The notes under the pieces are model-generated. The model was given only the letters and a program-made list of their open reading frames with translations. It was not told the origin of the DNA and searched no databases. The position numbers were made by a program, and so were the translations under genes. Of a stretch of DNA of 64,000 nt, positions 19,370-27,399 are shown piece after piece; the stretch's first letter is position 1; every line of letters starts with the position of its first letter. The stretch spans positions 60,785-124,784 of the forward strand of contig JBBDNB010000019.1 in the NCBI GenBank assembly GCA_040877935.1. Direction: 5' to 3'. The DNA is from Chitinophagales bacterium (lineage in GTDB: Bacteria > Bacteroidota > Bacteroidia > Chitinophagales > CAIOSU01).

Positions 19370-20545
19370 TTACTTTTTTCTGTTTGCCTTTTCCCAAACA
19401 ACGCTTTGTTCCCCCTTCAGCAAACTATAAAGGCCTGCAAAGACAGCAAAATTCATAAAGCAGAAGTAAAAGGGTACAAAAAATACTTTGAATTTCATTT
19501 TATTTTGCTCTGCTAACCAGCCTACTATGGCCAACAAATAAAAGAGACATTGTAAAAATAAAAGCACTTGAAAATAGATGGAGCCCGTTAGTGCTAAATG
19601 GATATTGACCAGTAACAAGAGCGGAAGGCATAGCGGTGCAATAGTCCAACGCAATACCCTGTGCGAGAAATATTGAAAACTCAACAAACCATAGCGAAAA
19701 GGATTGAGTAGCTTCCTGAGCCGATATGCAGCCTGCCAACCACCAGCAGCTATGCGCTTTTTTCTTTTAAATTCTTCACTGATATCATTTGAAGGACCTT
19801 CAATAGCATAAGCTTCAGAATCATAAACAACTGAATGACCTTTAGCGGCTATATTAATGGTCATATGAAAATCCTCTACCAATGTATCGTTCTCTACAGC
19901 TTCATAAAGTTCAGCTCTAATGGCAAATAATTCTCCGGCAGCGCCAACTACAGTATGAAATAGTGATTCCCATTTTTTAATAAGTGATTCGTATTTCCAG
20001 TAAATACCTTCTCCGGCAGCACTTGCCCCCATGCTACTTTCTATTTGAATGCGTTTTTCTCCTGCGACTGCTCCAATTTTGTTCTCTTTAAAATGCCTTA
20101 AAAGATTGAAAACAGCATCCCTATTAAGCAGGGTATTGGCATCTGTAAAGACTACAATTTCTGAATTTACAAAAGGCATTACTCTTTGTACTGCCGCAAT
20201 TTTTCCTTTTCTCTCATTTTTGTGAAAAGCTTTTATCTCTGAAAAACGCTTGATGATTTCCGCTGTGCGATCATTGGAGCCATCACTGACAAAAAAGTAT
20301 GTAAGCTTATCCTTGGGATAATCTTGCTCAAAACAGTTTTCGATCTTTTGTTGAATAAAATCTTCTTCATTATAGGCTGCCACCAGCAAGCATACATTAG
20401 GTAAGCCAGGATCGTTTTTTATATATTGTTTGGGTTGTGATTTCTTCAGGAATTGCCCGGCTTTGGCTAAAACAGCAATGAGCATTCCATAGCCAATATA
20501 GGTGTAAAAAAGCAAGCCCAATAAAATCCAAAAAAGTAATTCCAC
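19370..20545 (-). CDS. Family 2 glycosyltransferase, membrane anchored
   Basis: This 391-residue processive-type GT2 has one N-terminal helix (residues 2-28) and a cluster of three or four C-terminal helices (from about 290). The GT-A domain between them shows VCLLVAAYNEE, then VSDGSNDRT with Asp88, then FTDANT with the metal-binding Asp135, then an EDFHM motif, and a RKKRIAAGGWQ motif like the Q/RxxRW of cellulose and hyaluronan synthase relatives. It probably polymerises or transfers a sugar from a nucleotide sugar at the cytoplasmic face, for capsule, exopolysaccharide or a glycolipid. Substrate unknown. It is separated from the upstream Nudix gene by the palindromic unit at 20597-20664. 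Confidence 0.85.
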   Translation of the reverse strand: MELLFWILLGLLFYTYIGYGMLIAVLAKAGQFLKKSQPKQYIKNDPGLPNVCLLVAAYNEEDFIQQKIENCFEQDYPKDKLTYFFVSDGSNDRTAEIIKRFSEIKAFHKNERKGKIAAVQRVMPFVNSEIVVFTDANTLLNRDAVFNLLRHFKENKIGAVAGEKRIQIESSMGASAAGEGIYWKYESLIKKWESLFHTVVGAAGELFAIRAELYEAVENDTLVEDFHMTINIAAKGHSVVYDSEAYAIEGPSNDISEEFKRKKRIAAGGWQAAYRLRKLLNPFRYGLLSFQYFSHRVLRWTIAPLCLPLLLLVNIHLALTGSIYFQVLLFLQCLFYLLAIVGWLAEQNKMKFKVFFVPFYFCFMNFAVFAGLYSLLKGEQSVVWEKANRKK

Positions 20546-20596
20546 TAATATAGTTTTGCAGAATAAAATTAATTTATTCAGTATTGATACTGATTG

Positions 20597-20664
20597 AACC
20601 CAAATTATGCATTAGAATTTGCCCAGAAGGCAGACGAGCTTGCCTTTTGGCAAATGTCTGGGTT
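20597..20664. repeat. Short inverted-repeat unit, AACCC...GGGTT family
   Basis: It begins AACCCAAATTATGCATTAG and ends CTGGGTT; between them ATTTGCC pairs with GGCAAAT and AGGCA with TGCCT. The left end matches the ends of the 218-bp element at 50636-50853 (AACCCGGATTATGCATTGGG). It lies just after the Nudix stop and could also act as a hairpin terminator, although no T-run follows on the minus strand. Confidence 0.7.
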
Positions 20665-20669
20665 AATCT

Positions 20670-21236
20670 CTAAAGCGCTCCTCTATCTATCAAAGCCTTT
20701 AATTTGAATATTGCAGCAAGAGAAATTCCGTCAGTGATTTCTCCCTGCATTGCTCGTTGGTATAATTCTTCAAAAGGTAATTTAATAATTTTCAAGTCCT
20801 CATTATCATCGGGCTGGGCAGGGCCAAAACTTAAATCTCTTGCTACAAATACGATAGCTTCTTCTGATGTGGCACAATTGGAAGTTACCATTTTTAGAAG
20901 CTCAGTCCATTGCCCGGCCTTTATACCGGTTTCTTCTAACAATTCTCTTTTTGCAGATTCTACTGGTGAAACTGTTTTATCGCCACCACCTTCTACAATT
21001 TCCCAGAAGTAATCATTTAATGGAAAACGGTATTGCCCAACAATCCAGGTGTTGAGCTCTTCATCCAATGGAATAATACCCACCGCAATGGATTTTAAAT
21101 CCAATACAGAATAGATGGTATCATTTCCACTGGGATCAACTACCTGATATTCTTCTAAATGAATCCAGGGATTGTCGTAAATGGTTTTAGAAGATTTTGC
21201 TTTCCATTTTCCCGGGTACTTGGGCAATTTATCCAT
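20670..21236 (-). CDS. Nudix hydrolase, ADP-ribose pyrophosphatase-like
   Basis: This 188-residue Nudix protein probably hydrolyses ADP-ribose or a related nucleoside diphosphate to AMP and a phosphosugar. The Nudix box reads GGGDKTV, SPVESAK, RELLEETGI: the REUxEExGU metal-binding half is intact, but the glutamate expected seven residues before RE is Val. The N-terminus (KWKAKSSKTIYDNPWIHLEEY) is like ADP-ribose pyrophosphatases. The ATG at 21236 overlaps the last 8 nt of the sirtuin gene, so translation is probably coupled; an ATG 24 bp further upstream is less likely. Sirtuins make O-acyl-ADP-ribose, which gives a plausible link. Substrate is inferred. Confidence 0.82.
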   Translation of the reverse strand: MDKLPKYPGKWKAKSSKTIYDNPWIHLEEYQVVDPSGNDTIYSVLDLKSIAVGIIPLDEELNTWIVGQYRFPLNDYFWEIVEGGGDKTVSPVESAKRELLEETGIKAGQWTELLKMVTSNCATSEEAIVFVARDLSFGPAQPDDNEDLKIIKLPFEELYQRAMQGEITDGISLAAIFKLKALIDRGAL

Positions 21237-21912
21237 AGTTCTCAATGATTTTCTGTACAAGTTTTGGTGTGCCTATGGCGGCAGTTTCTTGAATAATTTC
21301 AAAATTGCTTATAGCACTTTCAGGAGTTTTTGGATCTATGAGAAATTTAGGAATAGAGGGAGCCGTGTAATTGATTAGTCCAGCTGCCGGATAGACTTGT
21401 AGTGATGTGCCGATTACGGCAAAAATATCTGCCTCCTGTGCCTGTTGAGCTGCGGGTTCAATCATGGGGACCATTTCACCAAACCAGACTATATGTGGCC
21501 GCAGTTGATGGCCTTTTTTACAGAGATCACCGGGGAGTATGTCTTTTCTACATTCATAAATCAGGTTTTCATCTCCTGAAGAACGCATTTTCAACAATTC
21601 ACCGTGCAAGTGCAGCACATTTTTTGATCCGGCTCTTTCATGCAGGTCATCAACATTTTGAGTGATAATCTGCACATCAAAATATTTCTCTAAATCTGCC
21701 AATGCCTCATGGCCTGGGTTTGGTTGTGCTTCAAGTACTTGTCTTCTTCTTTTATTGTAAAAATCAAGTACCAATTCAGGATTGGCCTTCCAGCCTTCTG
21801 GTGAGGCTACTTCCATTATGTCGTGATTTTCCCAAAGGCCACCGGAATCTCTAAAAGTACTGATTCCGGAATCAGCACTCATTCCAGCTCCTGTCAGTAT
21901 AACAATTTTCAT
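21229..21912 (-). CDS. cobB: NAD-dependent protein deacylase, sirtuin (CobB-like)
   Basis: Sirtuins remove acyl groups from lysines using NAD, yielding nicotinamide and O-acyl-ADP-ribose. The 227 residues carry GAGMSADSGISTFRD (NAD loop), TQNVDDLHERAG, the catalytic His in LHLHGELLKM, and VWFGEMVP, ending with IGTSLQVYPAAG. The Tyr and Arg of FYNKRRRQV match the Y-x-x-R signature of class III enzymes that prefer acidic acyl groups such as succinyl or malonyl. The zinc module is degenerate: only two cysteines (YECRKD and DLCKKG) remain where four are usual. Its ATG shares one base with the stop of the upstream lipoprotein gene (TAATG). Confidence 0.93.
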   Translation of the reverse strand: MKIVILTGAGMSADSGISTFRDSGGLWENHDIMEVASPEGWKANPELVLDFYNKRRRQVLEAQPNPGHEALADLEKYFDVQIITQNVDDLHERAGSKNVLHLHGELLKMRSSGDENLIYECRKDILPGDLCKKGHQLRPHIVWFGEMVPMIEPAAQQAQEADIFAVIGTSLQVYPAAGLINYTAPSIPKFLIDPKTPESAISNFEIIQETAAIGTPKLVQKIIENYG

Positions 21913-22469
21913 TATCCAGCTCTTTCTTCTTCCAGACCCATATCTTGTTCAAATTCGTAATATTTCACGAATTCAATATCTATACCTCGAAATCCATCGG
22001 TGTTTTCAGGGTTCAAAATTATTTCAATTTGCCCGGGAATGCCAATTTGATCCTTAAATTTCCAGGTGTACCAACCCAATTCATCTTTTTCACCTGGGCC
22101 AAATCGTTTTGTGAATTCCCTTATAAGCTCATCAAAAACACGCGCTTTCTCTTCTTCATTTTCCAGTGTGTAGTAGGCTATGATCATATCAAGCCTGTTG
22201 TCATTATTGAAAAAGTATTCCAGCTCTAATTGTGGTTCGTCTTGCTCATTGAGTTGATAATTATAAAGCAAATAATCCGGATATTCTTCAGTTGGTTCTG
22301 ATGCTTCAGTTTCAAGCACAGTAGCTTTATTGATATCAAACTCTATACCTCTGAACATCATTTGTTCATTTTTCAGAATAAACTGTGTATGCGGACTGAA
22401 ATCATTAAAGTCTTTACAGGAACTGAGGAGGATAAGTGCTAAAATAGAAATGCTGATCAATTTGTTCAT
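21912..22469 (-). CDS. Hypothetical lipoprotein
   Basis: The 185-residue product opens MNKLISISILALILLSSCKD, a signal sequence with the lipobox LSSC. An Asp after the cysteine would mean inner-membrane retention in Enterobacteria; here position +2 is Lys, and Bacteroidota rules differ, so location is uncertain. The mature protein is acidic (many Glu and Asp), with a predicted alpha/beta pattern including a helix around VFDELIREFTKRFG and a short GWYTWKFKDQ strand. I do not recognise the family. It overlaps the sirtuin start by one base, so it is part of the same operon. Confidence 0.75.
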   Translation of the reverse strand: MNKLISISILALILLSSCKDFNDFSPHTQFILKNEQMMFRGIEFDINKATVLETEASEPTEEYPDYLLYNYQLNEQDEPQLELEYFFNNDNRLDMIIAYYTLENEEEKARVFDELIREFTKRFGPGEKDELGWYTWKFKDQIGIPGQIEIILNPENTDGFRGIDIEFVKYYEFEQDMGLEEERAG

Positions 22470-22535
22470 GAGCCGATTTTTTATAAAAATACAAGATTAT
22501 TTTTCAAAAACACCCAGTGTGGTTTTTCATAGGGT

Positions 22536-22650
22536 TTGTTGCAAAATAAGGTCAACAGAATTGAGGTAGTTATTTTGTTCTTTTTCGAGGCGTCAAAAGC
22601 TGCGAATAGCCGGGGCTCTTTAAAGTTTTTGCAACAATGAAAAAGAACAA
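22536..22650. repeat. Two interleaved inverted repeats between nnr and the lipoprotein gene
   Basis: Arm A TTGTTGCAAAA (22536-22546) is complementary to 22627-22637. Arm B TTGTTCTTTTTC (22575-22586) is complementary to 22639-22650. The order A, B, A', B' is that of a pseudoknot or of two overlapping repeat units, not one hairpin. Words AATAAGGT and TTATTTTGTTC recur with nearly the same spacing at 57540-57576. Confidence 0.65.
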
Positions 22651-22659
22651 AAGAACAAG

Positions 22660-24177
22660 TCAAAATGTGGAATTTATTTTGTTACAAGCCCTTAGTGCTT
22701 TGTTAAAATATTTGACAATATCAGAGGCAATAAGAAAATTGGGGTGTAATTTTTTAAGTGCCAAATCTCCTGCCATCCCATGCAAATAAACGCCTAAAAT
22801 AGCAGCTGCTGCAGCGCTGTATTCTTGTGCAAGAAAACCACAAATTAAGCCTGTCAAAACATCTCCACTTCCGCCTGTTGCCATTCCCGGGTTCCCTGTA
22901 TTGTTCCAATAAATGCTGCCATCGGGCAATGCTATAGCCGTATGTCCACCTTTTAAAACAATGATCAGCTTTAAGGCTTTTGCTTTTTCTTTAAGTAATT
23001 CCAATTGTGCCCAGTCATCTTTGCTTTTTCCGAATAAGCGTTCAAATTCTTTGGGATGGGGTGTGAGAATAGTGTTTTCAGGCAGCTTCTGTAATAAATC
23101 AGGTTTTTTGGCCAAAATATTCAATGCATCAGCATCCCAAACAGATGGTATTTGAGCATTACTAATTAATTTCTCAATAGCTGATTGTGTTTGTGCATCT
23201 TGACCCAATCCAGGGCCAATACCTATTGCATTTACTATTGTAGGAATATCAACAGCACTTACAAGATATTTATGTGCATCAATGCTCAGCATTACTTCTG
23301 GAACCGAACTGTGAAGGGCAGTGACAGCAAAAGAAGGAATATGTGCAGTTGTTAGACCGGCACCAGTGCGCAAGCAGGCTTTTGCTGCCAGTATTATAGC
23401 CCCAGCTTTTCCATAGGATCCACCAATAAGCAGTGCATGGCCAAAATCTCCTTTGTGATTGAATTTGTATCTTGTTTTTAGAAGCTGCGCTGCATCTGAG
23501 AAATCTATCAGATGATAAGTGCAATCTTGTTTTGCAATAAATTCGGGATCTAAACCGATAGAGCGGCTGATCCAATAGCCTACATATGGGAAATGTTGCG
23601 CCAGAAAAAAGGACAGTTTAGGTCTTTCAAAACTGAATGTATAATCTGCCATAAAAATGGTGCCGCTGGAGGGGCTGTCTGCTTTTAGCCCAGAAGGAAT
23701 GTCAATGGCTACACGTATTGAAGCTGCATTGTTAAGGGCTTTTACCAATTTTTCGGGCAATCCTTCGAGAGGACGGTCTAAACCGGAGCCGAAAAGTGCA
23801 TCTATTGCAATACTGCCGGCATCTATTTTTTCAATGTCTTTTTCTGCGGAAATAAAAGTGATTTTACTTTTTGACAAGTCCTGAAGTCTTTTCAGGTTGC
23901 TTTCAAAATCAGGACTTCCTTTTTCTTTTAATTTTAAAACAACTGTTTTTACCGAAAATCCTTTTTTAAGCAAAATACGGGAAACAACCAGTCCATCACC
24001 ACCATTGTTGCCCTGTCCGCAAAAGACTGAAACACTTGATCGATCATGAAAATTAGAGGTAAACCATTTGCAGAAAACTTTTGATGCCCTTTCCATCAAA
24101 TCAATGGAGGCAATAGGTTCATTTTTAATGGTGTATTGGTCGGCTTTTCTGACTTGTTCGGTACTTAGAATTTTCAT
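22660..24177 (-). CDS. nnr: Bifunctional NAD(P)HX epimerase and dehydratase
   Basis: This enzyme repairs hydrated NADH and NADPH. The N-terminal YjeF_N domain (to about residue 210) epimerises NAD(P)HX; the C-terminal ribokinase-like domain dehydrates S-NAD(P)HX using ADP or ATP. With the MKILSTEQVRKAD start it has 505 residues, normal for the fusion. I see FCGQGNNGGDGLVVSR and AIDALFGSGLDRPLEG in the first domain, and GGSYGKAGAIILAA, ILTPHPKEFERLFG, LIIVLKGGHTAIALP and GNPGMATGGSGDVLTG in the second. A start 60 bp upstream would overlap the TonB receptor gene and is rejected; the chosen ATG begins 19 bp after that gene's stop. Confidence 0.94.
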   Translation of the reverse strand: MKILSTEQVRKADQYTIKNEPIASIDLMERASKVFCKWFTSNFHDRSSVSVFCGQGNNGGDGLVVSRILLKKGFSVKTVVLKLKEKGSPDFESNLKRLQDLSKSKITFISAEKDIEKIDAGSIAIDALFGSGLDRPLEGLPEKLVKALNNAASIRVAIDIPSGLKADSPSSGTIFMADYTFSFERPKLSFFLAQHFPYVGYWISRSIGLDPEFIAKQDCTYHLIDFSDAAQLLKTRYKFNHKGDFGHALLIGGSYGKAGAIILAAKACLRTGAGLTTAHIPSFAVTALHSSVPEVMLSIDAHKYLVSAVDIPTIVNAIGIGPGLGQDAQTQSAIEKLISNAQIPSVWDADALNILAKKPDLLQKLPENTILTPHPKEFERLFGKSKDDWAQLELLKEKAKALKLIIVLKGGHTAIALPDGSIYWNNTGNPGMATGGSGDVLTGLICGFLAQEYSAAAAAILGVYLHGMAGDLALKKLHPNFLIASDIVKYFNKALRACNKINSTF

Positions 24178-24196
24178 GCTCCCTAATTTACATATT

Positions 24197-26434
24197 TCAA
24201 AGCTTGAAACGAAAACCGAGGTATGTGTTTCTTCCAAATACCGGACCCCAAATCAAAGAACTGTCGAAGAATTCGCTGTTGGGTTCTTCTGCTGCAATAA
24301 TAGGGTCGGCCTGGCGGTAATTTAAAATATTTTCCATACCGAGATAAAGTTCAAAGCGTTTTTTGAAAACTTTGGTAATCTGTGCATTCATCAGGAAATA
24401 GTGTGGAGAGCGATCCGTCCTTTGGTATTTTTCTGAATTTTCCAAAGTAGAAGGAATGCGCTGCGGGCCGTTCCAGGTCACTGTATAGTCAAATTTCCAG
24501 GTATTTCCTGTTTCATAGAAAACATTGAATAATGCCCGGTGCTTTGATATTAAAGGCACGTCCAGCAGGCCTCGATTTTTGTAGTTGTTTTTCACGTCAA
24601 ACCAGCGATAAGCCAATCTGAAATCCAGTTTTCGCCAAATATTCTGATTCAGTTCCACCTGAAAGCTATTGGAAAAAGATTGTCCATCAAGATTGTAGAA
24701 CACAGCTTCGCGCGGATTTTCTAAATCCAGTATTATCTGGTTGGTGAAATCTGTGCGAAAATATTCCACTACAACACTTCCTTCTTTTCCCCCGGGATGA
24801 AAGAATTGTGTAAGGCTGAGGCCATAATTCCAGGAAACTTCAGGCGATAGACCATAAGCGGGATTGTCCTGATCGCTGTCAATTTGTAAAGTTCTGCTAC
24901 TTGCTAATATTTGCATATTTTCAGCAATAATGCTTGAAGTGCGTTGACCGCGACCACCACCAAACCTGATACTCGTGTTTTCTGATGGATTGTAGCGCAA
25001 ATGCAGGCGAGGCGTAAGAAATCCTCCATAAATATTATTGTAATCGCCTCTTAACCCTGCCTGAGCTATCCAGGTTTCCCTGTGTTTAAAGGTGTATTCA
25101 AAGAAAGCTCCTGGCACTTGTTCCACTCTGAAAAAATCGAGTTCTGCAAGTTCTTCGTCAATCAATTCATACCTGTAGCTTAGACCGGTACTGATTTTGT
25201 GAGCAGGAGTAGATACATAAGTGTTAAAGATCAAATTGGTATAGACACTTTGCATATGTGCATTGTATATTCGATTTCCAAAGCTGCTCCTTATATTTTG
25301 ATGGCTGTAATTGCTTAAGAAACCAATGCTCGTTTCTGGTCGGTTTTGAAAACTATAGCCGCTTTTCATCCAGGCTTCCCAGCGTTCGTTTTCAATATTA
25401 ATGCCATAGAGCTTATTGTTTTCTACAGGATTAGAAGCAAAAGGAAAATCAAGCTGTCCACTTACTTTTTTACTGCGAATATAATTGACACCGACTTGTC
25501 CCTTCCAGCCTTTCAGATTATTGAATTTCCAGCGGTGCATCACATTGGCATTGTATTGCAATGGGGCATCCAGAAAATTGTCATCATTCCTGTCCCAGCG
25601 CAGGTATTGCCCGCTGCCATGTAATAATGTTGCTGTAGCTGCTTTAGGGCTTAGCCTTTTGATGTGCCAAAAGTTGAATTCTGATCTTGACATTTCGTTG
25701 AAATACAGGTTGACCAGCATTTTTTCAGGATCTTCGGGCTTTTTCACTTCCACATTAAGTTGACCGGTGCTGCCTTCAAACCCCTCGCTCACTGATCCTA
25801 CTCCTTTGGATAAACTGATAGAGCTGATCCAAGGGCCGGGAAAAGTTTCCAATCCCTGTATGGCTGCAATGCCATTTGTAAAGGGCAATTTTTCCCTTCT
25901 GATGAGCATGTATTTGCCTGCCAGCCCAAGCATAATGAGCTTGCGTGTTCCGGTTGCAGCATCCGTTATCACAGCGTCAATTGATGGGTTGGTTTCAAAA
26001 CTTTCTGCAAGGCTGCAACAGGCACTTTTTTCCAATTCCTTTGAATTGATTTTTTGGGAAAGGATAGGATTGCTTAAAGAATGACTGGTGCTGCTTTTCC
26101 TGCCTTCCACATTCACTTCATCCAGCATTTCCTTTTCACTCAATTCAATATTGAGTACTGAGGATTGCCCTGTTACCTTTAGGGTATCAGTATTGTATGA
26201 AATATGTGATACGACAAGTAGGGAATCTTTCTGTTTTTTGCGAAGTTTGAAATTTCCGTTTACATCGCTACTGACACCTTCTAAGCTACCCAACCACATT
26301 AAGTTGGCAAAAGGAATTACTTCTCCTGATTCGTTAGTTATTTGTCCAGTTAGGTCAATATATTTATTGTTGTGCTGCGCAAATGCAGACATTGTGCACA
26401 TCATGAGCAGCACGAAAATCTTTTGAATTTTCAT
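24197..26434 (-). CDS. TonB-dependent receptor, probably for copper
   Basis: This 745-residue outer-membrane receptor has a signal peptide (to about AFAQ), a CarboxypepD_reg-like beta-sandwich (about residues 25-105, DLTGQITNESGEVIPFANLMW), a plug domain with SLSKGVGSVSEGFEGSTGQLNVEVK, and a beta-barrel ending in an aromatic-rich strand NTYLGFRFKL. The substrate is not readable from the receptor alone. The immediately upstream HMA-domain gene (11-bp gap) and the HYC_CC_PP gene before it, both of metal-handling types, suggest copper or another soft metal. Neighbour-based inference: moderate. Confidence 0.85.
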   Translation of the reverse strand: MKIQKIFVLLMMCTMSAFAQHNNKYIDLTGQITNESGEVIPFANLMWLGSLEGVSSDVNGNFKLRKKQKDSLLVVSHISYNTDTLKVTGQSSVLNIELSEKEMLDEVNVEGRKSSTSHSLSNPILSQKINSKELEKSACCSLAESFETNPSIDAVITDAATGTRKLIMLGLAGKYMLIRREKLPFTNGIAAIQGLETFPGPWISSISLSKGVGSVSEGFEGSTGQLNVEVKKPEDPEKMLVNLYFNEMSRSEFNFWHIKRLSPKAATATLLHGSGQYLRWDRNDDNFLDAPLQYNANVMHRWKFNNLKGWKGQVGVNYIRSKKVSGQLDFPFASNPVENNKLYGINIENERWEAWMKSGYSFQNRPETSIGFLSNYSHQNIRSSFGNRIYNAHMQSVYTNLIFNTYVSTPAHKISTGLSYRYELIDEELAELDFFRVEQVPGAFFEYTFKHRETWIAQAGLRGDYNNIYGGFLTPRLHLRYNPSENTSIRFGGGRGQRTSSIIAENMQILASSRTLQIDSDQDNPAYGLSPEVSWNYGLSLTQFFHPGGKEGSVVVEYFRTDFTNQIILDLENPREAVFYNLDGQSFSNSFQVELNQNIWRKLDFRLAYRWFDVKNNYKNRGLLDVPLISKHRALFNVFYETGNTWKFDYTVTWNGPQRIPSTLENSEKYQRTDRSPHYFLMNAQITKVFKKRFELYLGMENILNYRQADPIIAAEEPNSEFFDSSLIWGPVFGRNTYLGFRFKL

Positions 26435-26445
26435 AGCTCCTCCTT

Positions 26446-26796
26446 TTAGTGGCTGTCCATTTCCCTGTATTTACAACAGTTGTGTATTTTGTTGTAAGCA
26501 GAATCTGGACTTGTAAAATTTTCTGTATCATGTCCTACAGCTATAATAGCTTTTTCGATCTCTTCCTGAGAGACTTTGTTGCTTTTGTAGGTTACAGTTA
26601 GCATTTTACTTTCTATTTGCCAGTCTGCATATTGGATGCCTTTTAGTTTGTAAACAGCATCTTCTATGCGTTTTTCACACATTTCGCAAATGCCATCAAC
26701 ATGAATTTCAATGGTTTTTTTGCCATTGGCATTGTCAGCAAATGCTGAAAAAGAAAACACGAATAGGAATACGAATAAAATATTTGAAAATTTCAT
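26446..26796 (-). CDS. Secreted heavy-metal-associated (HMA) domain protein
   Basis: The 116-residue product has a signal peptide (ends near AFAD) and one HMA domain (about residues 28-95). The metal site is GICEMCEKRIEDAV, a CxxC loop in the position of GMTCxxC in CopZ/Atx1. A C-terminal tail with HNCCKYRE offers further thiols. Known HMA proteins carry Cu(I) or similar soft metals; a periplasmic form could pass metal to or from the receptor encoded next. It lies 11 bp before the TonB receptor gene and 103 bp after the HYC_CC_PP gene. Confidence 0.88.
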   Translation of the reverse strand: MKFSNILFVFLFVFSFSAFADNANGKKTIEIHVDGICEMCEKRIEDAVYKLKGIQYADWQIESKMLTVTYKSNKVSQEEIEKAIIAVGHDTENFTSPDSAYNKIHNCCKYREMDSH

Positions 26797-26899
26797 AATT
26801 ATTTGATTTTGTTGTTAAAATAAATGCTTTTTATAAGCAAGTTCATTAGAATAATATATACCCCGTATGCTTTACAGCTCAGGGCAGAACAAAATCAAA

Positions 26900-27343
26900 T
26901 CAGTGGTAGAAAATCAAAGAGTGGAAGAAAATTCGGATGTCACTGAAAAGGGGAGGGGGACGGTAAAATCTGGAAGTGAATTCTTGTATTTCATCTGAAT
27001 GAAATGCATGTTTTACAAACCCTGTATAAAAGATTTTATGAAAATCTATAAAACTTATTGATTGTGAAGATGCGTTTATTGCAGGCAGCTCCATTTTGAT
27101 TTGAATCAGATCTTCTTCACAGCAATCTTTATTGTCTTTAGCGCAGCAAAATGGAGTGTTTTCAGGATGCTTGTCATTTGTACTCGCAGGACAAAATGCA
27201 TCGCTTTTTTTACAGTCTTGTTCTGCTGCCCAGGGGCTTTTCACACCTATTAGTTCACCTTTGCAGTAGTGTGCATTTACCGTAATCCCTGTAGAGATCA
27301 GGAGATAAAAAAGGCTTAATATGGATATGAGCAGTGTTTTCAT
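26900..27343 (-). CDS. HYC_CC_PP family small secreted protein
   Basis: The 147-residue product has a signal peptide and then NAHYCKGELIGVK, the HYC motif that names the family, followed by Cys-rich FCPAS, FCCAKDNKDCCEEDL. A proline-rich end (YRPPPLFSD) completes the pattern. I know this family from Bacteroidota, often next to TonB receptors and HMA proteins; a metal-related role is inferred from the cysteines and neighbours, not demonstrated here. A good promoter lies directly upstream (27357-27388), so this is probably the first gene of a unit running through HMA, TonB receptor and perhaps nnr. Confidence 0.82.
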   Translation of the reverse strand: MKTLLISILSLFYLLISTGITVNAHYCKGELIGVKSPWAAEQDCKKSDAFCPASTNDKHPENTPFCCAKDNKDCCEEDLIQIKMELPAINASSQSISFIDFHKIFYTGFVKHAFHSDEIQEFTSRFYRPPPLFSDIRIFFHSLIFYH

Positions 27344-27356
27344 TCAAATGTGTGAA

Positions 27357-27388
27357 CAAAGATAAGGTAAATAATAGTTCATTGTCAA
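27357..27388 (-). promoter_or_regulatory. Predicted promoter of the HYC_CC_PP-HMA-TonB unit
   Basis: On the minus strand TTG (27388-27386), 21 nt, then TATCTTTG (27364-27357), a full match to the Bacteroidota -33/-7 pattern. Its upstream edge is 12 bp from the palindrome at 27400-27457. Confidence 0.7.
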
Positions 27389-27399
27389 CATAAATTATT

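Noticed and set aside
22660..24237. Upstream start of nnr adding 20 residues
   Set aside because: It overlaps the TonB receptor's end and precedes the normal family N-terminus MKILSTEQVRKAD.
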